A stretch of 5,978 nt of DNA from positions 1-5,978 of the forward strand of contig DPMO01000099.1 of NCBI GenBank assembly GCA_003541445.1, given 5' to 3'. The stretch comes from Clostridiales bacterium (GTDB lineage Bacteria > Bacillota > Sulfobacillia > UBA995 > UBA9673). This document shows positions 1 to 5,530 of the stretch, in pieces. The translations under genes were made by a program, and so were the position numbers. The notes beneath the pieces are model-generated. The model was given only the letters and a program-made list of their open reading frames with translations, made no database searches and had not been told where the DNA came from. Numbering within the stretch: position 1 is the first letter of the stretch; each line of letters starts with the position of its first letter.

Positions 1-797
1 ACCGGGGCGGGCGGGGGCGGGAACCGCGCGAGGTCGCCGACGACCCGCTTCATGACGGGAAACTGTGCGGCCGGATGGGTGGGCTCGATCCGGGCCACCG
101 TCCCGTCGTCGCGGTGGGTGACCTCGTAAAAGGACGGGACGTAAACCCCTGGCACCCGCGCCAGGGCCTCAAGGAGGTCGCGGCGGTCGCCGTCGGGCCG
201 CCGCGGGTGGGTCTTCCGCCATTCCCGGTAGGCCTCGACGAGGTCGCCCACCCCTTCCTCCCCTTCCCCGAGGAGGAACAGGTCGAAGAATGGTGCGAGA
301 GGCTCAGGGTTGAAGGCACACGGGCCGCCACCGACGACCAGCGGGTCGTCCGGCGCCCGGTCCGCGGCCAGGAGCGGTATCCCGGCGAGGTCGAGGAGGG
401 TCAGGACGTTGGTGTAGGTCAGCTCGTACTGGAGACTCACGCCCAGGAAATCGAACTCACGGACAGGCACACCGGACTCCAGGGCGAAGAGCGGAAGGCC
501 GAGCCGGCGCATCTCTGCCTCCATGTCCACCCAGGGCATGAAGACCCTCTCCGCGACGGTGTCCTCCCGCGCGTTGAGGACGTGGTAGAGGAGTCCGAGA
601 CCCAGGTTGGACATGCCGACCTCGTAGACATCGGGGTACGCCAGGGCGAACCGGACCTCGACAGACCGGTGGTCCTTGTGGACGGCGTGGAGCTCACCGT
701 CGAGATAGCGGCCGGGCCGGGTGACCCGACGGAGAACCTCCTCGGGGACGGGGAGGTCCGGGCCCGCCGGCCGGTCAGAATCGCGAAGAGAAGTCAA
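1..797 (-). CDS. B12-binding-domain/radical SAM protein, TIGR03960 type (N-terminal part, runs off window)
   Basis: This is the N-terminal 265 codons of a radical SAM family protein; the C-terminal part lies beyond base 1. The visible part matches the N-terminal cobalamin-binding-like region of the TIGR03960 family as I remember it: PDVYEVGMSNLGLGLLYHVL (55-74), a DFLGVSLQYELTYTN stretch (116-130), and GGGPCAFNPEPLAPFFD (156-172) followed by LFLLGEGEE (173-181). The radical SAM CxxxCxxC cluster motif would lie further on and is not seen, so catalysis cannot be judged. The function of this family is unknown. In Bacillota it usually precedes a TIGR03936/DUF2344 protein, ribonuclease G and rplU. 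The start is TTG at 797-795, set by GGAGG seven bases upstream; the nearby ATG at about 823 is in another frame and meets TGA within a few codons. The gene has its own housekeeping-type promoter. Family assignment is fairly sure; the reaction is unknown. Confidence 0.85.
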   Translation of the reverse strand, partial: MTSLRDSDRPAGPDLPVPEEVLRRVTRPGRYLDGELHAVHKDHRSVEVRFALAYPDVYEVGMSNLGLGLLYHVLNAREDTVAERVFMPWVDMEAEMRRLGLPLFALESGVPVREFDFLGVSLQYELTYTNVLTLLDLAGIPLLAADRAPDDPLVVGGGPCAFNPEPLAPFFDLFLLGEGEEGVGDLVEAYREWRKTHPRRPDGDRRDLLEALARVPGVYVPSFYEVTHRDDGTVARIEPTHPAAQFPVMKRVVGDLARFPPPPAP

Positions 798-804
798 GGA
801 ACCG

Positions 805-809
805 CCTCC
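805..809 (-). promoter_or_regulatory. Ribosome binding site fixing the TTG start of the radical SAM gene
   Basis: GGAGG on the minus strand lies seven bases before the TTG at 797-795. No ATG or GTG is near in this frame, and the conserved N-terminal sequence begins soon after, so this site decides the start. Confidence 0.75.
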
Positions 810-845
810 GGGGTCATGGTCCTGTGCGGGGAGCCTGTCTAGAGC

Positions 846-874
846 ATTATAACCCAAACCCCGGCGGCTGGCAC
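846..874 (-). promoter_or_regulatory. Housekeeping (sigma-A type) promoter of the radical SAM gene
   Basis: On the minus strand GTGCCA (874-869, four of six matches to TTGACA) is followed by a 17-base spacer and a perfect TATAAT (851-846). Transcription would start near 839, giving a leader of about 40 bases before the TTG. It lies in the 142-bp gap after the SpoIVFA-like gene. A/T-rich stretches are rare in this window, so an exact -10 box at the right distance is unlikely to be chance. The -35 is weaker. Confidence 0.75.
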
Positions 875-885
875 GGAGGCCCGTC

Positions 886-895
886 TGGGGCCCCA
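886..895. repeat. 10-bp perfect palindrome upstream of the radical SAM promoter
   Basis: TGGGGCCCCA is a perfect palindrome centred about 50 bases upstream of the predicted transcription start. The position would suit an activator site, but short G/C palindromes are common by chance in DNA of this composition. No function is claimed. Confidence 0.25.
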
Positions 896-916
896 CCGGC
901 ACGGGGAACGTCCGCC

Positions 917-934
917 GCGCCGGTCGGCCGGCGC
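917..934 (-). terminator. Stem-loop just after the SpoIVFA-like gene (possible weak terminator)
   Basis: A perfect 7-bp stem (917-923 with 928-934, GCGCCGG/CCGGCGC) closes a 4-base loop. It begins five bases past the TGA of the M23 gene. On the minus strand no run of T follows, so it is not a classical intrinsic terminator. It could slow polymerase, protect the mRNA 3' end, or be chance in G/C-rich DNA. Its position directly behind a stop codon and ahead of a new promoter is the main support. Confidence 0.35.
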
Positions 935-939
935 CCGCG

Positions 940-1737
940 TCACGGGCCCTCCGAGAGCCCCTTCATCCGCATGGGGTCGACCGGCTGCCCCGAGACGATG
1001 ACCTCGAAGTGGCAGTGCGGCGATGTCGCCTTCCCGGTCATTCCGACCTTGGCTATCTCGTCCCCCTGGTCGACGATGTCCCCGACCTCGACCGTGACCT
1101 CCGAGGCGTGAGCGTAGAGGGTGACCATCCCCTCGCCGTGGTCGATTTCCACCACCTTGCCGTAGGACTCGTCCTCGTCGACGAAGAGGATCTCGCCCCC
1201 GAGCGCGGCGAGGATGGGCGTGCCTTCGGGAGCCGCGATGTCGATGCCGGTGTGGAAGGCCACCTCACCGGTCACCGGGTCGGGGCGGTAGCCGAAGCCC
1301 GAGGTCACCGTGCCTCCCGGGACGGGGAAGATGAACACCGCGTCCCGGGCGGCGTCCTCCCCGGTTCCCCCGCCTCTCAGGCGGTCCCAGAGGTCAGGGA
1401 GGAACTTCAGGTTCTCGGCCATCTTGCGGCTCAACTCGCCCGACAGCACCTCCCGCGTCGCCGCCCTGAAGTCGTAGTCGGTGGTGAGGTAGTATATGAG
1501 CTCTTGCCTGATTCCGCTCAGAAGAGGGCTGGAACTCTTGAGAACGGCGAACCCGAGGAGAAGGACGAGAAGAGCCCCCAGGACTTGCCGGCCGAGCCAG
1601 GAGTAGTCCCAGGCGGCCGTCGAGAGGCGGGCCCAAAGCCCCCGGCGCCGGGGCCTCCGCGACCTGAGACGCCGGGCGGCCGGGGTGATGTAGCGCGGCG
1701 GTGTCCTGTACCTGCGGGGAGAGCCGAGCACGGCCAC
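940..1737 (-). CDS. spoIVFA: SpoIVFA-like membrane-anchored M23/LytM-domain protein
   Basis: This 265-residue protein has an Arg-rich N-terminus (about 8-48), one membrane segment (about 51-66), a spacer region, and a C-terminal M23 (LytM) domain from about 135. Length and layout match Bacillus SpoIVFA (about 264 residues, as I recall), which sits in the mother-cell membrane around the forespore and holds the pro-sigma-K protease SpoIVFB inactive. All four zinc ligands expected of an active M23 peptidase appear present: H162 and D166 in HTGID, H210 in YAHAS, and H243 in HCHFEV, where a Cys replaces the usual Leu. It could therefore be an active endopeptidase rather than purely a scaffold. The GTG start at 1737-1735 has GGAAGG seven bases upstream. 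The radical SAM gene follows with no spoIVFB between. A generic M23 peptidase is the alternative; gene order and the sigma-E-like promoter favour SpoIVFA. Confidence 0.8.
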   Translation of the reverse strand: MAVLGSPRRYRTPPRYITPAARRLRSRRPRRRGLWARLSTAAWDYSWLGRQVLGALLVLLLGFAVLKSSSPLLSGIRQELIYYLTTDYDFRAATREVLSGELSRKMAENLKFLPDLWDRLRGGGTGEDAARDAVFIFPVPGGTVTSGFGYRPDPVTGEVAFHTGIDIAAPEGTPILAALGGEILFVDEDESYGKVVEIDHGEGMVTLYAHASEVTVEVGDIVDQGDEIAKVGMTGKATSPHCHFEVIVSGQPVDPMRMKGLSEGP

Positions 1738-1744
1738 GACACGA

Positions 1745-1750
1745 CCTTCC
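1745..1750 (-). promoter_or_regulatory. Ribosome binding site for the GTG start of the M23 gene
   Basis: GGAAGG on the minus strand ends seven bases before the GTG at 1737-1735. This supports that start over another GTG five bases upstream, which is in a different frame. Confidence 0.65.
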
Positions 1751-1774
1751 GGGACGGACTTGTCTCGTGTGGAA

Positions 1775-1804
1775 GTTATATGTGCCGGCCCGGCGTCTTT
1801 ATGA
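1775..1804 (-). promoter_or_regulatory. Candidate sigma-E (mother-cell sporulation) promoter of the SpoIVFA-like gene
   Basis: On the minus strand TCATAAA (1804-1798) is followed by 15 bases and CATATAAC (1782-1775). Against the remembered Bacillus sigma-E consensus (KMATATT, 14-15 bases, CATACAHT) this scores about 5 of 7 and 6 of 8. These are the only A/T-rich patches in the surrounding sequence, and transcription would start about 30 bases before the GTG. In B. subtilis spoIVFA is transcribed by sigma-E, so sequence, spacing and gene identity agree. Sigma-E use in this organism is inference. Confidence 0.55.
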
Positions 1805-1894
1805 GGACCCGCCGACCCGGGCCGACGCCTTCCATCCGGCCTTCCGCCGCGTCTGGGCCCGGCCCTCCGCAGGCCTGGCGTCTACCTGGGGTCT

Positions 1895-2653
1895 CTACCC
1901 GGCGGCGCGGTGCCTGGCCCCGTCCAGCAGGAGAGGAAGGTCCGCCAGCGGACCCCTGTGGTCGGGGGTGCAGGGGCGCTTCCCGCGGTGGATGATGTTG
2001 GGCTCCACCAGGTAGGTCACGATGCCGACGTCCTGGGCGGAGAGGTCCTCCTCGACGTCGTTGCCGACCATGAGGCACTCCGAGGCCTGACAGCCCAGGT
2101 GCGAGACGATCTCCTCGTAGTACTGCGGGTGCGGCTTGCAAAAGTGCATGTTCTCGTAGGTCGTCACGAGGGCGAAGGGCAGGTCCTCCAGACCGGCCCA
2201 GCGCAGCCGCTCTCGTATGGCGACCTCGGGGAAGACGGGGCTCGTGGCGATGACCGCCCGGCGGCCGCTGTCGATGACGGACTGGACGACCTCGCGGGCG
2301 CCCTCGACAGGCTTCGCGTAGCGCTGGAGCTTGGGGAACTCCTCCCGGTAGAAGGCCTCGAAAACGGGCATGAGGACCTCAGGGCCGACGTCGAGGCCGT
2401 CGAAGAAGGCCGCGGCGAAGGCCTCCGCGTTGGTGACCGAAGGGTCGAGGTTGTCGATCATCACCGTCGTGGACCTCATGAGCCTCGGTATGAACTGGTC
2501 CGGCCCGATATACCGGGAGACGCGGGCGGCCACCGCATCGAAGTAGGCCGGGAAGAACGCCTCCACGTCGACGTCGAGCAGGGTCCCGTCGAGGTCGAAG
2601 AGGACCGTCGTGATGCGCCCCAGGTCCGTCTCTCGAGCCTTACCCACCACCAT
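1895..2653 (-). CDS. HAD-superfamily hydrolase (phosphoglycolate phosphatase-like)
   Basis: A 252-residue soluble protein with all four HAD motifs: motif I FDLDGT with nucleophile D20 and acid/base D22; motif II ending in IATSP with T137; motif III with K173 in CKPHP; motif IV GNDVEED with D199 and D203 for Mg2+. The helical stretch between motifs I and II (about 28-115) is the size of a C1 cap, as in phosphoglycolate phosphatase and YjjG-type nucleotidases. The protein probably removes phosphate from a small metabolite; the substrate cannot be read from sequence. The chosen ATG at 2653 has AAGGGGGG just upstream. An in-frame ATG at 2680 would add nine residues but has a poor ribosome site. 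It lies 103 bp behind the acetyltransferase gene on the same strand and could share its transcript. No T-tailed terminator is visible in the 90 bp before the next gene's promoter. Confidence 0.88.
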   Translation of the reverse strand: MVVGKARETDLGRITTVLFDLDGTLLDVDVEAFFPAYFDAVAARVSRYIGPDQFIPRLMRSTTVMIDNLDPSVTNAEAFAAAFFDGLDVGPEVLMPVFEAFYREEFPKLQRYAKPVEGAREVVQSVIDSGRRAVIATSPVFPEVAIRERLRWAGLEDLPFALVTTYENMHFCKPHPQYYEEIVSHLGCQASECLMVGNDVEEDLSAQDVGIVTYLVEPNIIHRGKRPCTPDHRGPLADLPLLLDGARHRAAG

Positions 2654-2657
2654 GCTT

Positions 2658-2665
2658 CCCCCCTT
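2658..2665 (-). promoter_or_regulatory. Ribosome binding site deciding the HAD gene start
   Basis: AAGGGGGG on the minus strand lies four bases before the ATG at 2653-2651. The upstream in-frame ATG at 2680 has only GGAG about 15 bases away, so this site favours the shorter protein. Confidence 0.55.
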
Positions 2666-2721
2666 GCCGGTGTCAGCCATAGGGTCGTCTCTTTCTCCAG
2701 CGGGGCCCCGTCTTCCTACGC

Positions 2722-2746
2722 CCGGACCGAAGAGCGAGGCGTCCGG
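2722..2746 (-). repeat. Inverted repeat between the acetyltransferase and HAD genes
   Basis: A 6-bp perfect stem (CCGGAC/GTCCGG, 2722-2727 with 2741-2746) closes a 13-base loop, 11 bases after the acetyltransferase stop codon. No T tract follows on the minus strand. It may be an mRNA stem-loop in the gap of a two-gene transcript or a chance G/C-rich pairing. Confidence 0.25.
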
Positions 2747-2756
2747 ACCCGGCGGG

Positions 2757-4307
2757 CTAGACAGGGCCGATGGCCCGCGAGAGGATGACCCCCGTCCCGG
2801 GGTCACGCTCCTCCCGCCGGCGGAAGCCGTACTTGTCGAAGAGCCAGTAGGGATTGGAGCCGGCGAGGTCCTCGTATCTTCCGTAGGCCTCGACATGGCG
2901 GAAGCCCGCCTCCCGAGCGCGGGCCGCGAGCTCGCCGAGCAGCGCCTCCAGGAGGAGCTCCATCACGGGGTGGCGGCTCTCGCCCGCAGCCACCTCGAGA
3001 CAGGCGACCGTCAGGACCTCTTCGTCAGACCCCCAGAGGCCGCACACGAACCCCGCGCGGGCGGCCACAGGCCGCGGGTAGACCTCCAGGAGTCCGGCGA
3101 GCCTCTCCCCGTGCCAGACCCCCACCCCGAAGAACCCTCCCGGGAGGTCCAGGCTCTCCAGCCACCGCCGCTTCCTCCCCGCGCCCGCCTGGGCCGCCGA
3201 GGGCCGCGGAGCCATCCCCGACGGATGCCTCCTCAGGCACAGGTCGAGGCCTGCCTCAATCTCGTCCACCATGAGCGGCCGGGTGACGAGTCCCTCGAGG
3301 CCGGTCCGGTAGTCGGCCAATCTCGGAAGCGCTATATAGTAGGGAGTCGGCCGGTCCGCCTCCGGTCCGGTGAGGCCGGAAGCCTGCGGCCCGACGCCCT
3401 CCGGCCGGGCACTCCCCGGCGGCCGGCCGGTCCCGCGGTGCTCCGCCGGCCCCGGGTCCGTCATGGACAGGCTTTCCCCGCGGCGTGCAGCTTCTCCGCC
3501 CAGAGCCCTGGACACGGCATCCGCCAGAAGGCCCGGCGCGAGCGGGACTCCTTCCCCCACCGGCTCGCCGTCGACGAACACCCGCAGGAAGACGTTACGG
3601 ACCAGGGGCAGCACGGGGGTTCCGACCGCAGGCCCCGTCGCGGCCGCGCCCCCGCCTTCCCGACCGCGACCGCGCGCCACCAAGCCGCCGGACCTCAGCA
3701 GCTCCCAGGCCCTCTCCGGTTCGTCCCACAGGTCGTAGGTCCGAAGCTCGACGTCGGCCGCAGCGAGCTCCTCCTCGAGCTCCGCGAGCCATTCCGAGCA
3801 CCACGGGCACTGAGGAGAGTAGACGGCCTCGACGAGCGGCTTCCGCCTGGCACCGCCGGCGCGGTCGTACAGCGCGGCGGCAGCGATGTCGTCGTCGGTC
3901 GGAGGGTCGGACATCTCCCGGACCACGTAGAGCCGGGCGACCTCTGTCTCGCGCTCGCGCAGGTGCCTCATCACGGCCGTCAGCACGGCCGAGCCCACAC
4001 CCCGGCGCCGGAAGGCCGGCAGGACGTGCACCCCGCCGAAGAGCTCCGCCGACTTCCCCCTCACGACCACGAGGACCGACCCGACCGGCCGGCCGCCGAG
4101 ATAGGCCACGAAGGGCAGGAGCCTGCCCTGACCCTGAGCCCTCTCGAGGAAGCACACGGCCTCCTCCCGGGTGATGTAGCCCTCCCAGGTCCGGGCCATG
4201 ATGCCCGCCGCCACCTTCAGCCCGCGAACAGGGAGGAGCCTTATCTCGAGCTCCGGGCGTGACGCGGGCCGCGGCATCTCCCCTTCGAGGTTCCACACCC
4301 ACCTCAA
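2757..4307 (-). CDS. Tri-domain protein: GNAT acetyltransferase, thioredoxin/YoaP-like domain, second GNAT-like domain
   Basis: One uninterrupted frame encodes 516 residues. Residues about 20-155 form a GNAT domain whose acetyl-CoA loop is visible as FRRRGVGSA (99-107) after the beta-strand VHVLP. Residues about 157-265 look thioredoxin/glutaredoxin-like: the strand VEAVYS leads into C167-P-W-C170, and RVFVDGEPV (242-250) closes the fold. This order recalls B. subtilis YoaP (GNAT plus YoaP domain). A Gly/Pro/Arg-rich linker (about 270-322) then joins a second, degenerate GNAT-like domain (about 323-516) with NPYWLFDKYGFRRREE (485-500) as its motif B; its acetyl-CoA loop is not recognisable. 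The substrate is unknown. The chosen start is TTG at 4307-4305 with GGAGG eight bases upstream; an ATG at 4277 is the alternative and removes ten residues. An in-frame ATG at 3464 could start the last domain separately, but its ribosome site is weak. The gene is divergent from the lipid kinase. Confidence 0.8.
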   Translation of the reverse strand: MRWVWNLEGEMPRPASRPELEIRLLPVRGLKVAAGIMARTWEGYITREEAVCFLERAQGQGRLLPFVAYLGGRPVGSVLVVVRGKSAELFGGVHVLPAFRRRGVGSAVLTAVMRHLRERETEVARLYVVREMSDPPTDDDIAAAALYDRAGGARRKPLVEAVYSPQCPWCSEWLAELEEELAAADVELRTYDLWDEPERAWELLRSGGLVARGRGREGGGAAATGPAVGTPVLPLVRNVFLRVFVDGEPVGEGVPLAPGLLADAVSRALGGEAARRGESLSMTDPGPAEHRGTGRPPGSARPEGVGPQASGLTGPEADRPTPYYIALPRLADYRTGLEGLVTRPLMVDEIEAGLDLCLRRHPSGMAPRPSAAQAGAGRKRRWLESLDLPGGFFGVGVWHGERLAGLLEVYPRPVAARAGFVCGLWGSDEEVLTVACLEVAAGESRHPVMELLLEALLGELAARAREAGFRHVEAYGRYEDLAGSNPYWLFDKYGFRRREERDPGTGVILSRAIGPV

Positions 4308-4315
4308 GGCCTTTC

Positions 4316-4320
4316 CCTCC
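4316..4320 (-). promoter_or_regulatory. Ribosome binding site fixing the TTG start of the acetyltransferase gene
   Basis: GGAGG, within AGGGAGGG on the minus strand, lies eight bases before the TTG at 4307-4305. The alternative ATG at 4277 has AAGGGGAG directly against it, too close for good initiation, so the TTG is preferred. Confidence 0.6.
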
Positions 4321-4412
4321 CTGTTGTCAGACTTCTCTGTCCAATCTTCCCCTCCTCCAGGCCGTGCCGCTCCGCCTGCCGCCTGCCTTATGGCGCGCCC
4401 CGCCACCGCGAG

Positions 4413-4500
4413 CCGCTGACCCGAGCGGTGAGTGCCTGCCGCCAGCCGGCGCTCCGGTCCGCGCCCTGGGGTGGGCGCCCGGCCGCCCCGCCGCGGGGCG
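4413..4500 (+). repeat. Three consecutive short inverted repeats upstream of the lipid kinase
   Basis: Perfect stems occur at 4413-4417/4424-4428 (CCGCT/AGCGG, 6-base loop), 4461-4466/4473-4478 (GCGCCC/GGGCGC, 6-base loop) and 4484-4490/4494-4500 (CGCCCCG/CGGGGCG, 3-base loop). If the kinase transcript starts upstream, these would fold in its leader. None is followed by a T tract. High G+C makes such stems likely by chance. Confidence 0.35.
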
Positions 4501-4535
4501 AAGGTGTTCCCGCCCACGCGATGGAATAACCGGCT

Positions 4536-4543
4536 GGGGGAGG
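4536..4543 (+). promoter_or_regulatory. Ribosome binding site fixing the lipid kinase start
   Basis: GGGGGAGG ends eight bases before the ATG at 4552. The frame is open upstream to an ATG at 4432, but this site and the beginning of family similarity right after 4552 favour the shorter form. Confidence 0.75.
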
Positions 4544-4551
4544 CGAGACAC

Positions 4552-5484
4552 ATGCCGGAAAGGTCGGAAACAGTGTTCGTCGTCGTCAACCCGGCGTCGG
4601 CCAACGGGTCGACGGGGAGGATGTGGCCGGCCATCTCCCGGCTCCTCCGGGAGGCCGGCCTTGAGCACGAGGCCTGCCTGACGAGCGGGCCCCTGGACGC
4701 CGTCGGCATCACCAGGCAGGCCCTTGCCGAGGGCTACCGCACCGTCGTCGCCGTCGGCGGCGACGGCACGGTGAACGAAGTGGTCAACGGGTTCTTCGAC
4801 GGGGACCAGTGGCTGGGAGACGGGGCTCGACTGGGCCTCATCTGCCGCGGGACCGGCTGCGACCTCATCAAGACCCTGGGCCTTCCCAAGGACGACCGGC
4901 AGGCCGTGGAGCGCCTCAGGGCCGGCCGCACCAGACGCATCGACCTCGGCCGGGTCCGGTTCACGGGACACTCCGGCGAAGAGCAGGTCCGCTACTTCGC
5001 CAACATCGGGGACCTCGGACTCGGCGGGGAGACGGTCGCCCGGGTGAACCGGACGACGAAGGCCTTCGGCGGGCTCTTCTCCTTCCTCTGGGGCACCCTC
5101 GCCACCGTGGCCACCTACCGCAACAAGGACATCGAGCTCGTCATCGACGGCGGCGAGCCCATCCGCGGCCGGATGAACTCCGTCGTCGTGGCCAACGGGC
5201 GATTCTTCGGAGGCGGGATGGAGATCGCCCCCCAGGCGGTCATGGACGACGGCCTCTTCGACATCGTCGTCCTCGGGAACATCAGCCGCCTCGAGCTCGT
5301 CGCCAACATCAGCCGGGTCTACCGCGGGGCCCATCTCGACCATCCCAAGATAGCCCTCTGGCGCGGCAGGGAGGTCACCGTGCGGTCCCAGGACACCGTC
5401 CTCCTCGACCTCGACGGGGAACAGCCCGGACGCGCCGACGCCGTCTTCACCATCCTCCCCGGCCGGCTCGAGGTCATCGTGTGA
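4552..5484 (+). CDS. Diacylglycerol/lipid kinase, DgkB/YegS family (DAGK_cat)
   Basis: This 310-residue protein is the usual length for soluble bacterial lipid kinases of COG1597. It would phosphorylate diacylglycerol or a related lipid with ATP at the inner face of the membrane. Visible marks are VVVNPASANGSTG (10-22), the nucleotide-binding VGGDGTVNEVVNG (68-80), RGTGCD (99-104), the C-terminal beta-sandwich stretch VANGRFFGGGMEIAPQA (213-229) with DDGLFDIVVL (232-241), and DLDGE (286-290), whose D288 and E290 correspond to the catalytic Asp and Glu known from S. aureus DgkB. The family's common GTGND reads GTGCD here, a Cys for Asn. Substrate choice within the family (DgkB, YtlR, BmrU, sphingosine-kinase-like) cannot be told. 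It is a single gene with a short-spaced intrinsic terminator behind it. Family assignment is secure. Confidence 0.93.
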   Translation: MPERSETVFVVVNPASANGSTGRMWPAISRLLREAGLEHEACLTSGPLDAVGITRQALAEGYRTVVAVGGDGTVNEVVNGFFDGDQWLGDGARLGLICRGTGCDLIKTLGLPKDDRQAVERLRAGRTRRIDLGRVRFTGHSGEEQVRYFANIGDLGLGGETVARVNRTTKAFGGLFSFLWGTLATVATYRNKDIELVIDGGEPIRGRMNSVVVANGRFFGGGMEIAPQAVMDDGLFDIVVLGNISRLELVANISRVYRGAHLDHPKIALWRGREVTVRSQDTVLLDLDGEQPGRADAVFTILPGRLEVIV

Positions 5485-5509
5485 GTGCGGCTACCGGAAG
5501 GTGCACGCC

Positions 5510-5530
5510 CGGTCCGGGAGGACCGTTCTT
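5510..5530 (+). terminator. Intrinsic terminator of the lipid kinase gene
   Basis: CGGTCC (5510-5515), loop GGGA, then GGACCG (5520-5525) form a perfect 6-bp stem followed directly by TTCTT (5526-5530). It lies 25 bases past the kinase stop codon. The T-rich tail is only on the plus strand and overlaps the first base of the converging gene's stop codon, so it acts in one direction. The stem is short and the T tract imperfect. Confidence 0.65.

Larger units (their letters stand above)
4308..4551. other. Divergent intergenic region between acetyltransferase and lipid kinase
   Basis: These 244 bp must hold the start signals of both divergent genes, but I see no convincing sigma-A promoter on either strand. 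TTGTCA at 4324-4329 resembles a -35 box but has no -10 at 16-18 bases. On the plus strand, three short stem-loops follow one another between 4413 and 4500. Both ribosome sites at the region's edges are strong. Confidence 0.6.

Noticed and set aside
75..842. Long plus-strand open frame opposite the radical SAM gene
   Set aside because: It mirrors a gene with clear family motifs on the other strand; G/C-rich DNA keeps antisense frames open. Its translation has no recognisable domain.
1805..1894. Terminator behind the HAD gene
   Set aside because: Only weak G/C stems such as GGCCG/CGGCC with a 12-base loop can be drawn, and no T tract follows on the minus strand.
1009..1995. Plus-strand open frame across the M23 gene and the end of the HAD gene
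   Set aside because: It spans two real genes and their promoter region on the opposite strand, with Arg/Pro/Gly-rich unstructured translation.
2654..2896. N-terminal extension of the HAD protein up to 2896
   Set aside because: It overlaps the end of the acetyltransferase gene, and the added residues are Ser/Pro/Gly-rich with no HAD similarity. A local ribosome site precedes the ATG at 2653.
2610..4262. 550-codon plus-strand open frame opposite the acetyltransferase
   Set aside because: The minus strand has GNAT and CPWC motifs. This frame reads as a low-complexity shadow made long by high G+C.
4324..4329. TTGTCA as a -35 box for the lipid kinase
   Set aside because: No -10-like hexamer occurs 15-19 bases downstream; the following sequence is C-rich.
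4308..4712. N-terminal extension of the acetyltransferase to an ATG at 4712
   Set aside because: It would overlap the lipid kinase coding region, adds low-complexity sequence, and ignores the strong ribosome site before the TTG at 4307.
4327..5343. Minus-strand open frame opposite the lipid kinase
   Set aside because: The plus strand holds all lipid kinase motifs with a strong ribosome site. The antisense translation is rich in repetitive acidic/Val/Pro sequence.
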